The position numbers were made by a program, and so were the translations under genes. Positions 8,073 through 16,382 of a DNA stretch of 26,294 bases are shown here, piece by piece (position 1 is the first letter of the stretch; the number at the start of each line of letters is the position of its first letter). The notes beneath the pieces are model-generated. The model saw only the letters and a program-made list of their open reading frames with translations. It did not search any database and had not been told where the DNA came from. Origin of the DNA: Candidatus Moraniibacteriota bacterium (lineage in GTDB: Bacteria > Patescibacteriota > Minisyncoccia > Moranbacterales > GCA-2747515); NCBI GenBank assembly GCA_027031945.1, contig JALVPE010000089.1, forward strand, positions 1 to 26,294, read 5' to 3'.

Positions 8073-9671
8073 TTATTTATCTAAAGTTTCTTGCATTTTT
8101 TGTAATGCTTCTTCATAACTATCAATACCATCAACTAAAGCAAATACTTCTGGACGAGACAAATTTTTTTCATCTCTCAATTCATTGGACATTTGAATTA
8201 ATTGTCCAATATGTGGTCCCCCTGGTCCATAGCCAAATGAGATCCAATCTTTTCCTCGTGTTAAATCTGCGGGACGACTATCTTCAACTTTTAAATTACG
8301 TGCACGTTCAAGAAGCCAATCAGCTGCAGGAAATTCATCATCTGCTAAAAGTAATTGTTCCTTAATCTCTACATCAAATTCACCACGACCTAGATGATCA
8401 GCTTTGGCAACAAGTACAAGCTCTTGAATTGTCGCCGGGTGAATTCGTTTTGCTAAACGTCTAATGGCACCATCACTTATACTACCACCTTTTATAACTT
8501 CATTGATATAAAATGTTGTTGGTGCTAAATGATTTTCTACAATTTTAACAACTTTTTGTATTGTAACTTTATCAATTCCTAAGTTTAAAAGAAATTTTTT
8601 AGTAGGTTCAGCTCCTGCACCTTCATGTCCCAAAGAACGAAACTTACCATCTATGTATTTAGTAACAATTGGCTTTCCCAAATCATGACATAAAGCCCCC
8701 AACAATATTGTAATAGCTTCTTTACCATTTAGATTATTTCTACGAACAATTTTTGCAGCTTCATCAACAACCATCATTGTATGCATCCAAGCATCGCCTT
8801 CCGGATGCCATTGTGGCTCTTGTGGAGTCAGTTCAAGTATCGCAAGTTCATTATGCAATTGCTCTAATATACCAAAAGATGAAGCAGCTAAAAGACCGAG
8901 CGATGGTTTTTCCGACTTTAACAATAATTTTTTCCATTCCTCACCTATGCGTTCTTTTGGTAAATGTGATAATTCTGTAGACATTTCAGTCATTAATTTT
9001 ACATCACCAGGACTGATACTCATACCAAATCTTCCAATAAATTGCATTGCACGCATAACTCGCAAAGGATCATCTCTAAACCTTTCTTCATCTGTTACTT
9101 TTAATACTCTATTTCTAGCATCCTCAACTCCGCCATAATAATCATACAATTCTCCTGTTAATGGATCTGCCGCTAATGCATTAACAGTGAAATCTCTTCT
9201 TTTGGCAGCTTCCTTAATACTCATGTTTGGATCAGATTTAACGTCAAATCCCTTATGACCATCGCCATTCTTTGAATCAACTCGTGGTAATGACACATCA
9301 ATATCAATGCCATCATCTAAAAATATTTTTAATATTCCAAATGACTTCCCGGTATCAGAAACTTTACCCATTTTATGTGTAATACTCTCAACTCTCTGAG
9401 ACGCCAAACCGTAAATCTCTAAATCAAAGTCTTTTGCTACTTTTCCGAGAATATGATCTCTTACACTTCCACCAACAAGCAAAGCTCTGCCACCTTCTTC
9501 TTGTATTAATTTAGAAAAAATTAACACTTTTTTATAAGCTTCTGCATATTTGTCCAATCCTTGCTCTTGCAATTGTTTAATATACTCTTTTGGTCTTGGA
9601 AATTTTGTAATTTCACCCTCAACACCCAAATTATTTTTTTCTCTTTGAAATATCTTATTTTCTATAGACAT
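8073..9671 (-). CDS. cca: CCA-adding tRNA nucleotidyltransferase / poly(A) polymerase family, with HD domain
   Basis: 532 residues. The class II nucleotidyltransferase head has GGSVRD at 67-72, the metal pair D81 and D83 in DFDLE, the IDIDV strand (D123, D125), RRDFTVNALA at 158-167 (neck/template) and RFRDDPLRVMRAMQF from 197. An HD phosphohydrolase domain follows (H297; HDLGKP with H329-D330; H349), as in multifunctional CCA proteins. The family adds or repairs the 3' CCA of tRNA; some members are poly(A) polymerases, and these cannot be separated by eye. It is probably first of the run continuing to the reductase gene. Its start (agtaagtATG) lacks a clear Shine-Dalgarno site. Confidence 0.85.
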   Translation of the reverse strand: MSIENKIFQREKNNLGVEGEITKFPRPKEYIKQLQEQGLDKYAEAYKKVLIFSKLIQEEGGRALLVGGSVRDHILGKVAKDFDLEIYGLASQRVESITHKMGKVSDTGKSFGILKIFLDDGIDIDVSLPRVDSKNGDGHKGFDVKSDPNMSIKEAAKRRDFTVNALAADPLTGELYDYYGGVEDARNRVLKVTDEERFRDDPLRVMRAMQFIGRFGMSISPGDVKLMTEMSTELSHLPKERIGEEWKKLLLKSEKPSLGLLAASSFGILEQLHNELAILELTPQEPQWHPEGDAWMHTMMVVDEAAKIVRRNNLNGKEAITILLGALCHDLGKPIVTKYIDGKFRSLGHEGAGAEPTKKFLLNLGIDKVTIQKVVKIVENHLAPTTFYINEVIKGGSISDGAIRRLAKRIHPATIQELVLVAKADHLGRGEFDVEIKEQLLLADDEFPAADWLLERARNLKVEDSRPADLTRGKDWISFGYGPGGPHIGQLIQMSNELRDEKNLSRPEVFALVDGIDSYEEALQKMQETLDK

Positions 9672-9692
9672 ACTTACTATATATTAATGATT

Positions 9693-9711
9693 GCTATATA
9701 TAAAATATAGC
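9693..9711. repeat. Small AT-rich palindrome upstream of cca
   Basis: GCTATAT (9693-9699) and ATATAGC (9705-9711) form perfect 7-bp arms with a 5-nt loop, 22 bases before the cca start. It could be an operator or RNA hairpin in the leader; nothing more can be said. Confidence 0.25.
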
Positions 9712-9775
9712 CATTCAAATTTATAAACAGATTATTAATTTTACCTATACTCTCATTACTAATAAATATTATTTG

Positions 9776-10423
9776 TTAATTATCTTTTACATCTATCTTT
9801 TTTGTTAATTTTAATCTCCAGCCAAAAAACACACAAACCGTTATCGCTCCCAAAATATCCAGAGCCATATCTTTTTGAGCATCCCAAACATCGCCCTGAG
9901 AACCCAAAAATGCCTGTCCGGCAGAACCACCGTCCTGAATGGCAAACACCATTTCAACAATTTCATAGAAAGCAGCCCAAAAACCCAAAGCAATAATACC
10001 AAAGAAAAGAGCTGTTTTTACGCTTGATACTATTTTTTTACGATAGATTAGCTCAGCAAAAGGATAAGCAAAAACTCCTACAAAATAGTGTCCAACTCTA
10101 TCAAAATTATTTCTTCCCAAAGGAAAAAGAAATCCCAAGTGAAGACTGTTTAAAAATTGACTAAAAACATCAAAAGGAGTTCTTTCAAAGGTAAAATGCC
10201 CTCCAACAGTGTGATACATCAAAAACAAACCCATTAATACATAAGATAGATTCGAAAATCTAAACCACCGATAAGTTATTACCAATAAGGCGACTGGAAT
10301 TAAAATAGTTATATTTTCCGCCCACCAAACTTCTCTATCGTAGGGATGAAAAGCAAGAACAATAAACTCTACGATATATAATCCCAACAAAATTAATGGG
10401 ACATGATTATTAATTTTTTTCAT
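9776..10423 (-). CDS. YjdF / DUF2238-family integral membrane protein
   Basis: 215 residues with five to six hydrophobic segments. Family hallmarks are present: HTVGGHFTF at 71-79, NNFDRVGHYFVG at 105-116, a glutamate pair in FYEIVEMVF, and SQGDVWDAQKDM at 175-186 followed by DILGA. These conserved polar residues within membrane helices suggest a metal or catalytic site, but the function of the family is unknown. It lies 41 nt after murG on the same strand and 104 nt before cca, so it may be part of the trmD-ftsW-murG transcript. Confidence 0.8.
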   Translation of the reverse strand: MKKINNHVPLILLGLYIVEFIVLAFHPYDREVWWAENITILIPVALLVITYRWFRFSNLSYVLMGLFLMYHTVGGHFTFERTPFDVFSQFLNSLHLGFLFPLGRNNFDRVGHYFVGVFAYPFAELIYRKKIVSSVKTALFFGIIALGFWAAFYEIVEMVFAIQDGGSAGQAFLGSQGDVWDAQKDMALDILGAITVCVFFGWRLKLTKKIDVKDN

Positions 10424-10464
10424 ATTTCATTTTTATTGTGACATGCTAATTCCATTTATCTCAA

Positions 10465-11589
10465 CTAGTTTTCTTCAATCATTTTTACGATACCTGCTAC
10501 TATTTTTTTTGTCGCATCTTTGTGATAAAAAGTGTAAATTTTTTCTTGTAATTGAGTACGCAACTCTTTATTACGCAATAACTCCTTAATTTTTTCCATT
10601 AATATCTTTCTCCCTAAATTCTGTTCTTCCAACACAAGCGCACCTCCTATTTTTGCTATTTCATATGCATTCATATATTGATGACTCAAACCTTGTGGAA
10701 TAGGCACAAAAATCGCCACTTTTTTATTTGCGGCAATTTCTGTTACAGAATTTGCTCCCGAACGTGACAATACAATATCAGATACAGCATATGCATCTGC
10801 CATTTCTGTACGATTTAAAAATGGTACAGCCACATACAAATGTCGTCCTGATTTAAAACCTGCCTCCGCTGCAAGTTTTATAGCTCTATCATAATGCTCT
10901 TTTCCTGTAATATGTAATACTTGAGCAATTTTTAACAATTGTGGCAATACTTCCGTAACTACATCATTAATTGCCTTTGCCCCTTGACTTCCTCCCATGA
11001 CAAAAACTGTGGGTCTCGCCTCTGTAAAACCCCACCTCTCATATCCGCGTGTTCTACTCCCGGTTGTCATCTCTATTCTAATAGGATTTCCCGTAACAAC
11101 AACTTTTTCTGCAATAAAATATTTTTTACTAGTACTATATGACACAGCAACATATCGTGAAAACTTTCCACAGATTCGATTTGCCCATCCGGGTATAGCA
11201 TCCGAATCATGAGTAAGTACAGGAATACGATATAACCAAGCAGCTAATACAACTGGTACAGATGCATAACCACCTTTAGAAAAAACAGCATCTGGCATAA
11301 ACTGTAATAAGTATATAAGAGATTGTACAATTCCTATTGGAACACGAAAAAAATCTAGAAAATATTGTAACGAGAAATAACGTCGCATTTTTCCAGTTAA
11401 TATATTTCTCGTAGGAATACCAATTTCACTCATAGCTTCTTCAGCAATTTTACCCATTTGTGCTGATGTACCTATGTATAAAAATTCGGTATCAGGATAT
11501 TGTGCCTCTAATTCTTCAGCAACGGCAATAAGAGGAAAAACATGTCCACCACTCCCACCGCCAGCAAGTACAATACGTTTTTTATTCAT
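10465..11589 (-). CDS. murG: UDP-N-acetylglucosamine--undecaprenyl-PP-MurNAc-pentapeptide transferase MurG
   Basis: 374 residues, normal length. MurG transfers GlcNAc from UDP-GlcNAc to lipid I, making lipid II on the inner face of the membrane. Visible: glycine loop 1 GGGSGGHVFP from 10, a hydrophobic membrane-binding patch around 70-95, SKGGYASVP, glycine loop GGSQGAKAIN near 200, and SRSGANSVTEIAANKKVAIFVP of the donor domain. The usual LHEQN segment reads THDSDAIPGWANR here, an acidic variant. ftsW is 71 nt upstream on the same strand, as in many division/cell-wall clusters. Start context cttagtattATG has no Shine-Dalgarno site. Confidence 0.95.
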   Translation of the reverse strand: MNKKRIVLAGGGSGGHVFPLIAVAEELEAQYPDTEFLYIGTSAQMGKIAEEAMSEIGIPTRNILTGKMRRYFSLQYFLDFFRVPIGIVQSLIYLLQFMPDAVFSKGGYASVPVVLAAWLYRIPVLTHDSDAIPGWANRICGKFSRYVAVSYSTSKKYFIAEKVVVTGNPIRIEMTTGSRTRGYERWGFTEARPTVFVMGGSQGAKAINDVVTEVLPQLLKIAQVLHITGKEHYDRAIKLAAEAGFKSGRHLYVAVPFLNRTEMADAYAVSDIVLSRSGANSVTEIAANKKVAIFVPIPQGLSHQYMNAYEIAKIGGALVLEEQNLGRKILMEKIKELLRNKELRTQLQEKIYTFYHKDATKKIVAGIVKMIEEN

Positions 11590-11660
11590 AATACTAGAAA
11601 TTTTATTTCATTATTTATAATAACCATATTATACACCATTTTACTGCCTTTTCTCAAATT

Positions 11661-12839
11661 TTAAGAAGTTTGTATTTGCTTTGAAATATTTAAGAGTATG
11701 CCTACTGACATTAAAACAAACATGATTGACGTCCCTCCATAACTAATAAATGGTAGCGGTATACCTGTCAAAGGCATGAGAGCTATAATTGCCGCTATAT
11801 TCATAATGGCCTGACCAACGATCCAAATTGTAATTCCACCAGCAACCAATCTGCCAAACATATCCGGTGCATTCACTGCAATATTCAGACCTCGCCATGC
11901 TAACAAAATAAATAAAATAACAATACCAATAGTACCAAACATTCCAAGTTCTTCTGCAATAATTGCATAAATAGAATCCCCTACAGGCTCTGGTAAATAC
12001 AATCCCTTTTGCATACTGTGCCCCAGTCCCACGCCAAAAATACCTCCACTACCTATTGCAATAAGCGCTTGTTGTATTTGATATCCGATGCCTTGTAAAT
12101 CTGCTTCTGGATGTATAAAAGCGGTAAAACGTGCCATACGATAGGGTGCTATAACTATAAGACCTACAAGAGCAACTATACCCAATCCTCCAATTGTAGC
12201 AATATGAGATAAACGTGCACCAGCTAAATAAAATATTCCCACAGCAATAGCTCCCAACATAACTGTAGTTCCTACATCCGGTTGCATGAGTATCAACATA
12301 CAGGCTAATCCAACAATCGACAAAAATGCTACCAATCCATTTTGAAAGTCTGTAATAATTTTTTTACCCTTTCCTGCACACCATGCAGAAACATAAAGAA
12401 TTAAAGCTAACTTCATAACTTCTGCCGGTTGAAATGACATTGGACCTATTCCAATCCAACGATTTGCCCCGTAAGCTTCTGCTCCAACTCCTGGCAAAAG
12501 TACTAGGAATAAAAGAAATAATGCCACTCCAAAAATTACGAGAGCCCATCTACGATACAAATGATAATCTATATAACTAAATACAAATAATCCAATAAAC
12601 CCCAAAACAACCCCGATTATCTGTCTCTTAAAGAAAAAATAAGGATCATCAAAACGAACATCTGCATATACAACACCTGCTGACGCAATCATAAGAACTC
12701 CCAAAAGAGTTAGTATTGCAACAACCCCAAAAAGAATTTTATCTGACGTACCATTTATATAGAATGTATTGCGTGAAATTTTATTTTTGTTTTTTTTCTT
12801 TGTGTGAATTATTCTACTTTTTTTCCTTTTTTTAAACAT
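11661..12839 (-). CDS. ftsW: Peptidoglycan polymerase FtsW (SEDS family)
   Basis: 392 residues with about ten membrane segments. SEDS proteins polymerise lipid II glycan strands with a partner transpeptidase. Typical segments: GANRWIGIGPMSFQPAE, QPDVGTTVML, the long external loop YQIQQALIAIGSGGIFGVG with GHSMQKGLYLPEP, DSIYAIIAEELG, and the C-terminal PFISYGGTSIM. A strongly basic N-terminal tail of about 25 residues precedes the first helix. Sitting between trmD (17 nt) and murG favours FtsW over RodA; the motifs alone do not decide. The same-strand arrangement implies co-transcription with trmD and murG. Confidence 0.92.
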   Translation of the reverse strand: MFKKRKKSRIIHTKKKNKNKISRNTFYINGTSDKILFGVVAILTLLGVLMIASAGVVYADVRFDDPYFFFKRQIIGVVLGFIGLFVFSYIDYHLYRRWALVIFGVALFLLFLVLLPGVGAEAYGANRWIGIGPMSFQPAEVMKLALILYVSAWCAGKGKKIITDFQNGLVAFLSIVGLACMLILMQPDVGTTVMLGAIAVGIFYLAGARLSHIATIGGLGIVALVGLIVIAPYRMARFTAFIHPEADLQGIGYQIQQALIAIGSGGIFGVGLGHSMQKGLYLPEPVGDSIYAIIAEELGMFGTIGIVILFILLAWRGLNIAVNAPDMFGRLVAGGITIWIVGQAIMNIAAIIALMPLTGIPLPFISYGGTSIMFVLMSVGILLNISKQIQTS

Positions 12840-12856
12840 TTTTGAAAAAAATATAA

Positions 12857-13540
12857 TTAGTTTTTATTTAAGCTGTTATTGTTTCTCCATTTTACAATTT
12901 CTGCATGATTTCCTGACAAAAGCACTTTCGGCACTTGCCAACCATTAAACTCTTCCGGTTTTGTGTATTGCGGATATTCTTTGTATCCATCAACGTTATG
13001 TGACTCATATAAAATACTATTCTTATTACCTAATACTCCCGGTAGCAATCTAACTATGCTATCAACCATAACCATCGCTCCAAGTTCGCCTCCGGTTAGC
13101 ACAAAATCTCCAATTGAAATTTCTTCATGAGCAATATGTTGAGCTACTCTTTCATCCACTCCTTCGTATCTACCACAAATTAAAATTAGGTTATCATATT
13201 CTTTCAATCTCTCAGCATCTCTCTGAGTATATCTTTTGCCCTTTGCACTAAGCAAAATAATTCTTGTATTCATTTCTTTTCCAATTTTTAATTCTCCATT
13301 CTTAATTTTTAATTTTATATTTTCAACTGCATTAAAAATTGGTTCAACTTGCATGACCATTCCTGCGCCACCGCCATAAGGAGTATCATCAACTCGCTCA
13401 TGCTTATTATCCGCAAAATCCCTTATATTATGCACACCAAACTCAATCGCTCCAGCATCCTGTGCACGACCCATAATAGAGCCCTTTAGATAAGGCTTTA
13501 CTATCTCTGGAAAAATTGTAAGTATATCTATTTTTTTCAT
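12857..13540 (-). CDS. trmD: tRNA (guanine37-N1)-methyltransferase TrmD
   Basis: 227 residues. TrmD methylates G37 of tRNAs reading CNN/GGG and prevents +1 frameshifting; it is a SPOUT (trefoil knot) enzyme. Motifs: LTIFPEI near the start, DDTPYGGGAGMVMQVEPI, CGRYEGVDERV at 122-132 and SIGDFVLTGGELGAMVMVD at 142-160. An upstream in-frame ATG would add nine residues (MLFFVTINA), but TrmD proteins begin at MKKIDILTIFPE, so 13540 is chosen. Residues about 75-88 (IKLKIKNGELKIGK) are extra and encoded by an AT-rich repeat (see findings). An extended -10 ends 7 nt before this ATG, suggesting a leaderless message. Heads the trmD-ftsW-murG run. Confidence 0.95.
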   Translation of the reverse strand: MKKIDILTIFPEIVKPYLKGSIMGRAQDAGAIEFGVHNIRDFADNKHERVDDTPYGGGAGMVMQVEPIFNAVENIKLKIKNGELKIGKEMNTRIILLSAKGKRYTQRDAERLKEYDNLILICGRYEGVDERVAQHIAHEEISIGDFVLTGGELGAMVMVDSIVRLLPGVLGNKNSILYESHNVDGYKEYPQYTKPEEFNGWQVPKVLLSGNHAEIVKWRNNNSLNKN

Positions 13541-13547
13541 TGCATTT

Positions 13548-13556
13548 ATTGTAACA
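13548..13556 (-). promoter_or_regulatory. Extended -10 promoter giving a leaderless trmD message
   Basis: Minus strand reads TGTTACAAT, one change from TGnTATAAT, and exactly 7 nt separate it from the trmD ATG. Transcription should start at or one base before the ATG. No good -35 is present. Confidence 0.5.
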
Positions 13557-13581
13557 AAAAACAACACAAATAGCGATACCT

Positions 13582-13620
13582 AAAAAACTAAACCGCTCTG
13601 CACTAAAAGTGTAGAGGTTT
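13582..13620 (-). terminator. Rho-independent terminator upstream of trmD
   Basis: On the minus strand AAACC (complement of 13616-13620) and an 8-bp segment (13608-13615 with 13597-13604, one G-U) form a stem with a 3-nt loop and a 2-nt bulge, followed by AGTTTTTT. It would stop transcripts coming from upstream before the trmD promoter. Confidence 0.55.
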
Positions 13621-13662
13621 AACATGGAATAAGATTCCGTCACGCATATAATCATTTTATAA

Positions 13663-13778
13663 ATTGTCATCTCGAGTGTAACGCAGTGGAGTCGAGAGAT
13701 CTCAAATCTATTAAATATGCTTTGTACTTTTTATTTAGAGATTTCTCCATTCCACTTCGCTACAGTCGAAATGACAAT
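13663..13778. repeat. Palindromic repeat element (ATTGTCAT...ATGACAAT type)
   Basis: The ends ATTGTCAT (13663-13670) and ATGACAAT (13771-13778) are perfect inverted repeats. Inside are CTCGA (13671-13675) pairing with TCGAG (13692-13696) and a second hairpin near the right end with TTCG...CGAA. The pattern resembles the dispersed intergenic palindromes that start GTCAT and end ATGAC; three more elements of related design lie in this window. Confidence 0.6.
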
Positions 13779-13855
13779 ATTTTATTTATTGGTTATGTTT
13801 TTCACTTCGTGCGCCAAGTCTAAAGTCCAGAGTTTTTACTCACGATTGAGACAAT

Positions 13856-13891
13856 AAAAAACCTACAACAAACTTATTTGTTGTAGGTTTT
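13856..13891 (-). terminator. Terminator overlapping the end of the J-domain gene
   Basis: Perfect 15-bp arms (13858-13872 and 13877-13891) with a 4-nt loop, followed on the minus strand by a T run. The first arm encodes the last five codons (KTYNK) and the stop TAA lies in the loop. Confidence 0.85.
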
Positions 13892-14695
13892 GATTTTTCT
13901 CAAGGAGCCATCCACCTGGAAAAAAACTTCATCACCTCTACGATTGATAGATACAATGTATCCGCCAACCTTTATATCATTGGTAAAAACAACATGAGGT
14001 AATAAAATATTGAGATGGCTTTTTGTAAAAATAGGTCCACGAAACTTGCTTTGTTTGTTTCTTATAGCGTTTGTCGTGGCTATTTGTCTTTTTTTATCTA
14101 AATCATCATAGACTTTTTTAACATCTTTGATGACATGATTGAGCCATATATAAGGCTCTATGAATCCTACAATACACTTTTCCGGGGAATCTATTACATG
14201 TCCCCTTTCATCTATATCATATGGATAAAAAGCGGCTTTGTTTTTTGCAGGTAACCAAGTAGTTCCCTGTACAACCATCCACATATTGTGGATAATAAGC
14301 GTTGCTTTTTTCTCCATTTGATGCGTGGACCACTCAAAATAAAATTGATCCAGCAGATGCATCATCTGCACATACGTATGAGATTCTTGCTTCTGTGCTT
14401 TTTGCACTTGCGCAAATGCGTCATCAAGCTTTTTTCTCATGGGTGTTCTTTTGCAAAAATCCTGCTTCCATGAGTGAAAGCCTTCTGGATATTTTTTGCG
14501 ATCCAAAAGCGCAACTGCATCATTGATTGCACGTGATTTTTTGTGCAATCTTTTTGACGATGTCACGTCGGGGTGACAAATTTTTTGCATTGTATGTGCC
14601 ACCCCCTTAACCAATACATCAATCTGAGCATCTGTAAGCCCAGACAATGCACTTGGATCAAGTCCAAGTGCATAAAACGGGTTTGTCTTTTTCAT
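13874..14695 (-). CDS. J-domain protein of unknown role
   Basis: 273 residues. The N-terminus is a J-domain-like segment (NPFYALGLDP...KICHPDVTSSKRLHKKSRAINDAVALL) with the HPD tripeptide at 41-43 that stimulates DnaK ATPase. The G/F, zinc and C-terminal domains of true DnaJ are absent; the rest (about 80-273) is not recognised and is basic with several tryptophans. ATG 14704 would add three residues but abuts the GGAGGG directly; ATG 14695 has that Shine-Dalgarno at normal spacing and overlaps the upstream TGA as ATGA, so it is chosen. Paired with the gene at 14692-15189 in an isolated unit with its own promoter and terminator. Likely a co-chaperone for a dedicated client (inference). Confidence 0.75.
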   Translation of the reverse strand: MKKTNPFYALGLDPSALSGLTDAQIDVLVKGVAHTMQKICHPDVTSSKRLHKKSRAINDAVALLDRKKYPEGFHSWKQDFCKRTPMRKKLDDAFAQVQKAQKQESHTYVQMMHLLDQFYFEWSTHQMEKKATLIIHNMWMVVQGTTWLPAKNKAAFYPYDIDERGHVIDSPEKCIVGFIEPYIWLNHVIKDVKKVYDDLDKKRQIATTNAIRNKQSKFRGPIFTKSHLNILLPHVVFTNDIKVGGYIVSINRRGDEVFFQVDGSLRKIKTYNK

Positions 14696-15189
14696 GATTT
14701 CCATCCCTCCTCTACATCACCGCGCAATTTCTTAAATTCATCCAGAAGCTGATCCAAATATATAATCTGATCATTGCTCTGAGCAAGATGAACAAGATCA
14801 AGAACTACAGAGGCACCAAAGGTGCGTGTAGAAACTTGACATGCCTCCTCAATAACCTCAATAATCCTATCTTCAGATTCCCATTGAAATTTTTTGAGTA
14901 GGTGAGAAACGCTCGTTAAACTGATGTGTGACATTTCTTCACATACATCACACACCAATGCTACAATTTCTTCATCTCCATCGTGCTCCTTAATTAAAGA
15001 GCAACATTTATGAAGTGAGCGTCCAAATTGCTCACTAATATCAATTGCTTTTTCAAGCATTAACGGAGAAAAATCGTGTTTTTTCATTAATGCCTGAATT
15101 TTTGGCACTGGCAGACCTTTTTTTGCAGATAATTCTTCAACTGTGACTTGTGTTTCTGATGGCCTTACTGCAATTCCGCTTGTTATCAT
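14692..15189 (-). CDS. Unknown helical protein paired with J-domain protein
   Basis: 165 residues, not recognised. Predicted almost entirely helical and acidic. Residues 16-42 (VTVEELSAKKGLPVPKIQAL) could form a helix-turn-helix-like start; a cysteine cluster occurs mid-protein (HKCCSLI, VCDVCEEM). It has a clear Shine-Dalgarno (GGAGT six bases before ATG), a consensus promoter at 15252-15280, and its stop overlaps the start of the J-domain gene, so the two are translationally coupled. Repeated helical pairs may indicate an alpha-solenoid adaptor. It could be the client or the targeting partner of the J-domain protein (inference). Confidence 0.6.
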   Translation of the reverse strand: MITSGIAVRPSETQVTVEELSAKKGLPVPKIQALMKKHDFSPLMLEKAIDISEQFGRSLHKCCSLIKEHDGDEEIVALVCDVCEEMSHISLTSVSHLLKKFQWESEDRIIEVIEEACQVSTRTFGASVVLDLVHLAQSNDQIIYLDQLLDEFKKLRGDVEEGWKS

Positions 15190-15251
15190 TTCTGACTCCT
15201 TGTTATTATTGAATTTTTATAGAACATTGTTACTACAACAAGCAACATATC

Positions 15252-15280
15252 ATCATAGCATACTTTTTATAAAAAGTCAA
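15252..15280 (-). promoter_or_regulatory. Sigma-70-type promoter for the J-domain unit
   Basis: Minus strand TTGACT (15275-15280), 17-bp spacer, TATGAT (15252-15257). Each box differs from consensus at one position. Start near 15245, leader about 56 nt. It lies just past the rplL terminator. Confidence 0.8.
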
Positions 15281-15284
15281 TAGC

Positions 15285-15314
15285 AAAAAATCACCATTAT
15301 TATGGTGATTTTTT
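15285..15314 (-). terminator. Terminator after rplL
   Basis: Arms 15285-15297 and 15302-15314 are perfectly complementary (13 bp, core TCACCAT) around a 4-nt loop; the T-rich arm serves as the U tract. It lies 28 bases after the rplL stop and could work in both directions. Confidence 0.85.
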
Positions 15315-15342
15315 GTTTATATGTGACTTTGTACAAGAAAAA

Positions 15343-15777
15343 CTATTTCAATGTTACTGTTGCTCCAGCTTCTTCGAGTTGCTTCTTGATTTCTTCTGCC
15401 TCTTCTTTCGCTACTCCTTCTTTAATCATTACAGGAGCACCGTCTACCATTCCTTTTGCTTCTTTTAGACCTTCACCTGTAATTGCTCGAACAGCTTTGA
15501 TTACGTTAATTTTTGAATCTCCTACTGTTGTAAGTTCAATATCAAATTCTGATTTTTCTTCTGCACCACCTTCTTCGCCAGCAGCACCAGGAACAGCAGC
15601 CATCGCTACAGGAGCAGCTGCAGATACTCCAAATTTATCTTCTAGAATTGTTATTAATTCAGATAGATCAAGAACACTCATTTCCTCAATCTCTTTTACA
15701 ATCTTCTCAAACTTTTTAGGAACTTTTACTTCCTCTTTTTCAGCTTTTTCTTCAGCTGTCTTTTTTTCTTCTGCCAT
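15343..15777 (-). CDS. rplL: Ribosomal protein bL12 (L7/L12)
   Basis: 144 residues, about 20 longer than usual because of a charged N-terminal extension (EEKKTAEEKAEKEEVKVPKK). The dimerisation helix (VLDLSELITILEDKFGV), the Ala/Gly-rich hinge (AAAPVAMAAVPGAAG) and the C-terminal factor-binding domain (KINVIKAVRAITGEGLKEAK, KEEAEEIKKQLEEAGATVTLK) are intact. bL12 dimers form the ribosomal stalk that recruits translation GTPases. It follows rplJ by 59 nt and ends at a strong terminator, so it shares the L10-leader control of rplJ. Confidence 0.97.
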   Translation of the reverse strand: MAEEKKTAEEKAEKEEVKVPKKFEKIVKEIEEMSVLDLSELITILEDKFGVSAAAPVAMAAVPGAAGEEGGAEEKSEFDIELTTVGDSKINVIKAVRAITGEGLKEAKGMVDGAPVMIKEGVAKEEAEEIKKQLEEAGATVTLK

Positions 15778-15836
15778 AATTATTATATTAAACTTATTAA
15801 ATTAATTTATAAAAAATAAATATTAAACCAAATTTT

Positions 15837-16355
15837 TTATGCTTCCTTATTATCTCTCACAGCACCAAGTACTTGAACAAAAGAACGTGGTACACCTGCC
15901 AGAGTATTTACAAATCCACTGATAGGAGCTTGTAATTGTCCAACGAGTTTTGCTCTCAATTCGTCTGTTGATGGTAGTTTTGCAAGAGCAATCATTTCAT
16001 CCGTACTCATCAATTTACCATTTAACAATCCTCCAACAATCCTTATGTTTTCATTTTCTTTGGCTGTTTTGTGAATAAACTTCGCACTTGTGATTTCATC
16101 TTTTGATATACTAATTGCAATTTGCCCTTCATAATCTTTTGGATTAATTTCAATGCCATTATTCTTAAAAGCAATTGCCAGAAGTTTCTTTTTGATTATC
16201 TGAAATGTTGAACCTTCATTTCGTAAATTTCTTTTTAGCTCAACCATGTCATTTGCATTCAAGCCTTTGAAATCTGCCAAAACACAAGAAGGCGCTTCCT
16301 TAATCTCTGCGCTAAGCTTCTCAACAATTTCTTCCTTTTGTTGTCGTGTAAGCAT
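15837..16355 (-). CDS. rplJ: Ribosomal protein uL10
   Basis: 172 residues. uL10 anchors bL12 dimers to 23S rRNA as the stalk base. Typical segments: LTRQQKEEIVEKLSAEIKEA at the start, SCVLADFKGLNANDMVELKRNLR, FQIIKKKLLAIAF, and the C-terminal helix that binds bL12. The frame is open for 33 more codons upstream, but that stretch is the L10 leader RNA; ATG 16355 matches the family start. The rplKA genes that usually precede rplJL are not here; rpsP lies upstream instead. Confidence 0.95.
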   Translation of the reverse strand: MLTRQQKEEIVEKLSAEIKEAPSCVLADFKGLNANDMVELKRNLRNEGSTFQIIKKKLLAIAFKNNGIEINPKDYEGQIAISISKDEITSAKFIHKTAKENENIRIVGGLLNGKLMSTDEMIALAKLPSTDELRAKLVGQLQAPISGFVNTLAGVPRSFVQVLGAVRDNKEA

Positions 16356-16382
16356 ATTTTTATTATTAATTACTTTATAACG

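Noticed and set aside
15302..15805. Plus-strand ORF of 167 codons opposite rplL
   Set aside because: It is the antisense shadow of rplL and its terminator; Ser/Ala/Phe-rich composition comes from the Glu/Lys-rich rplL codons.
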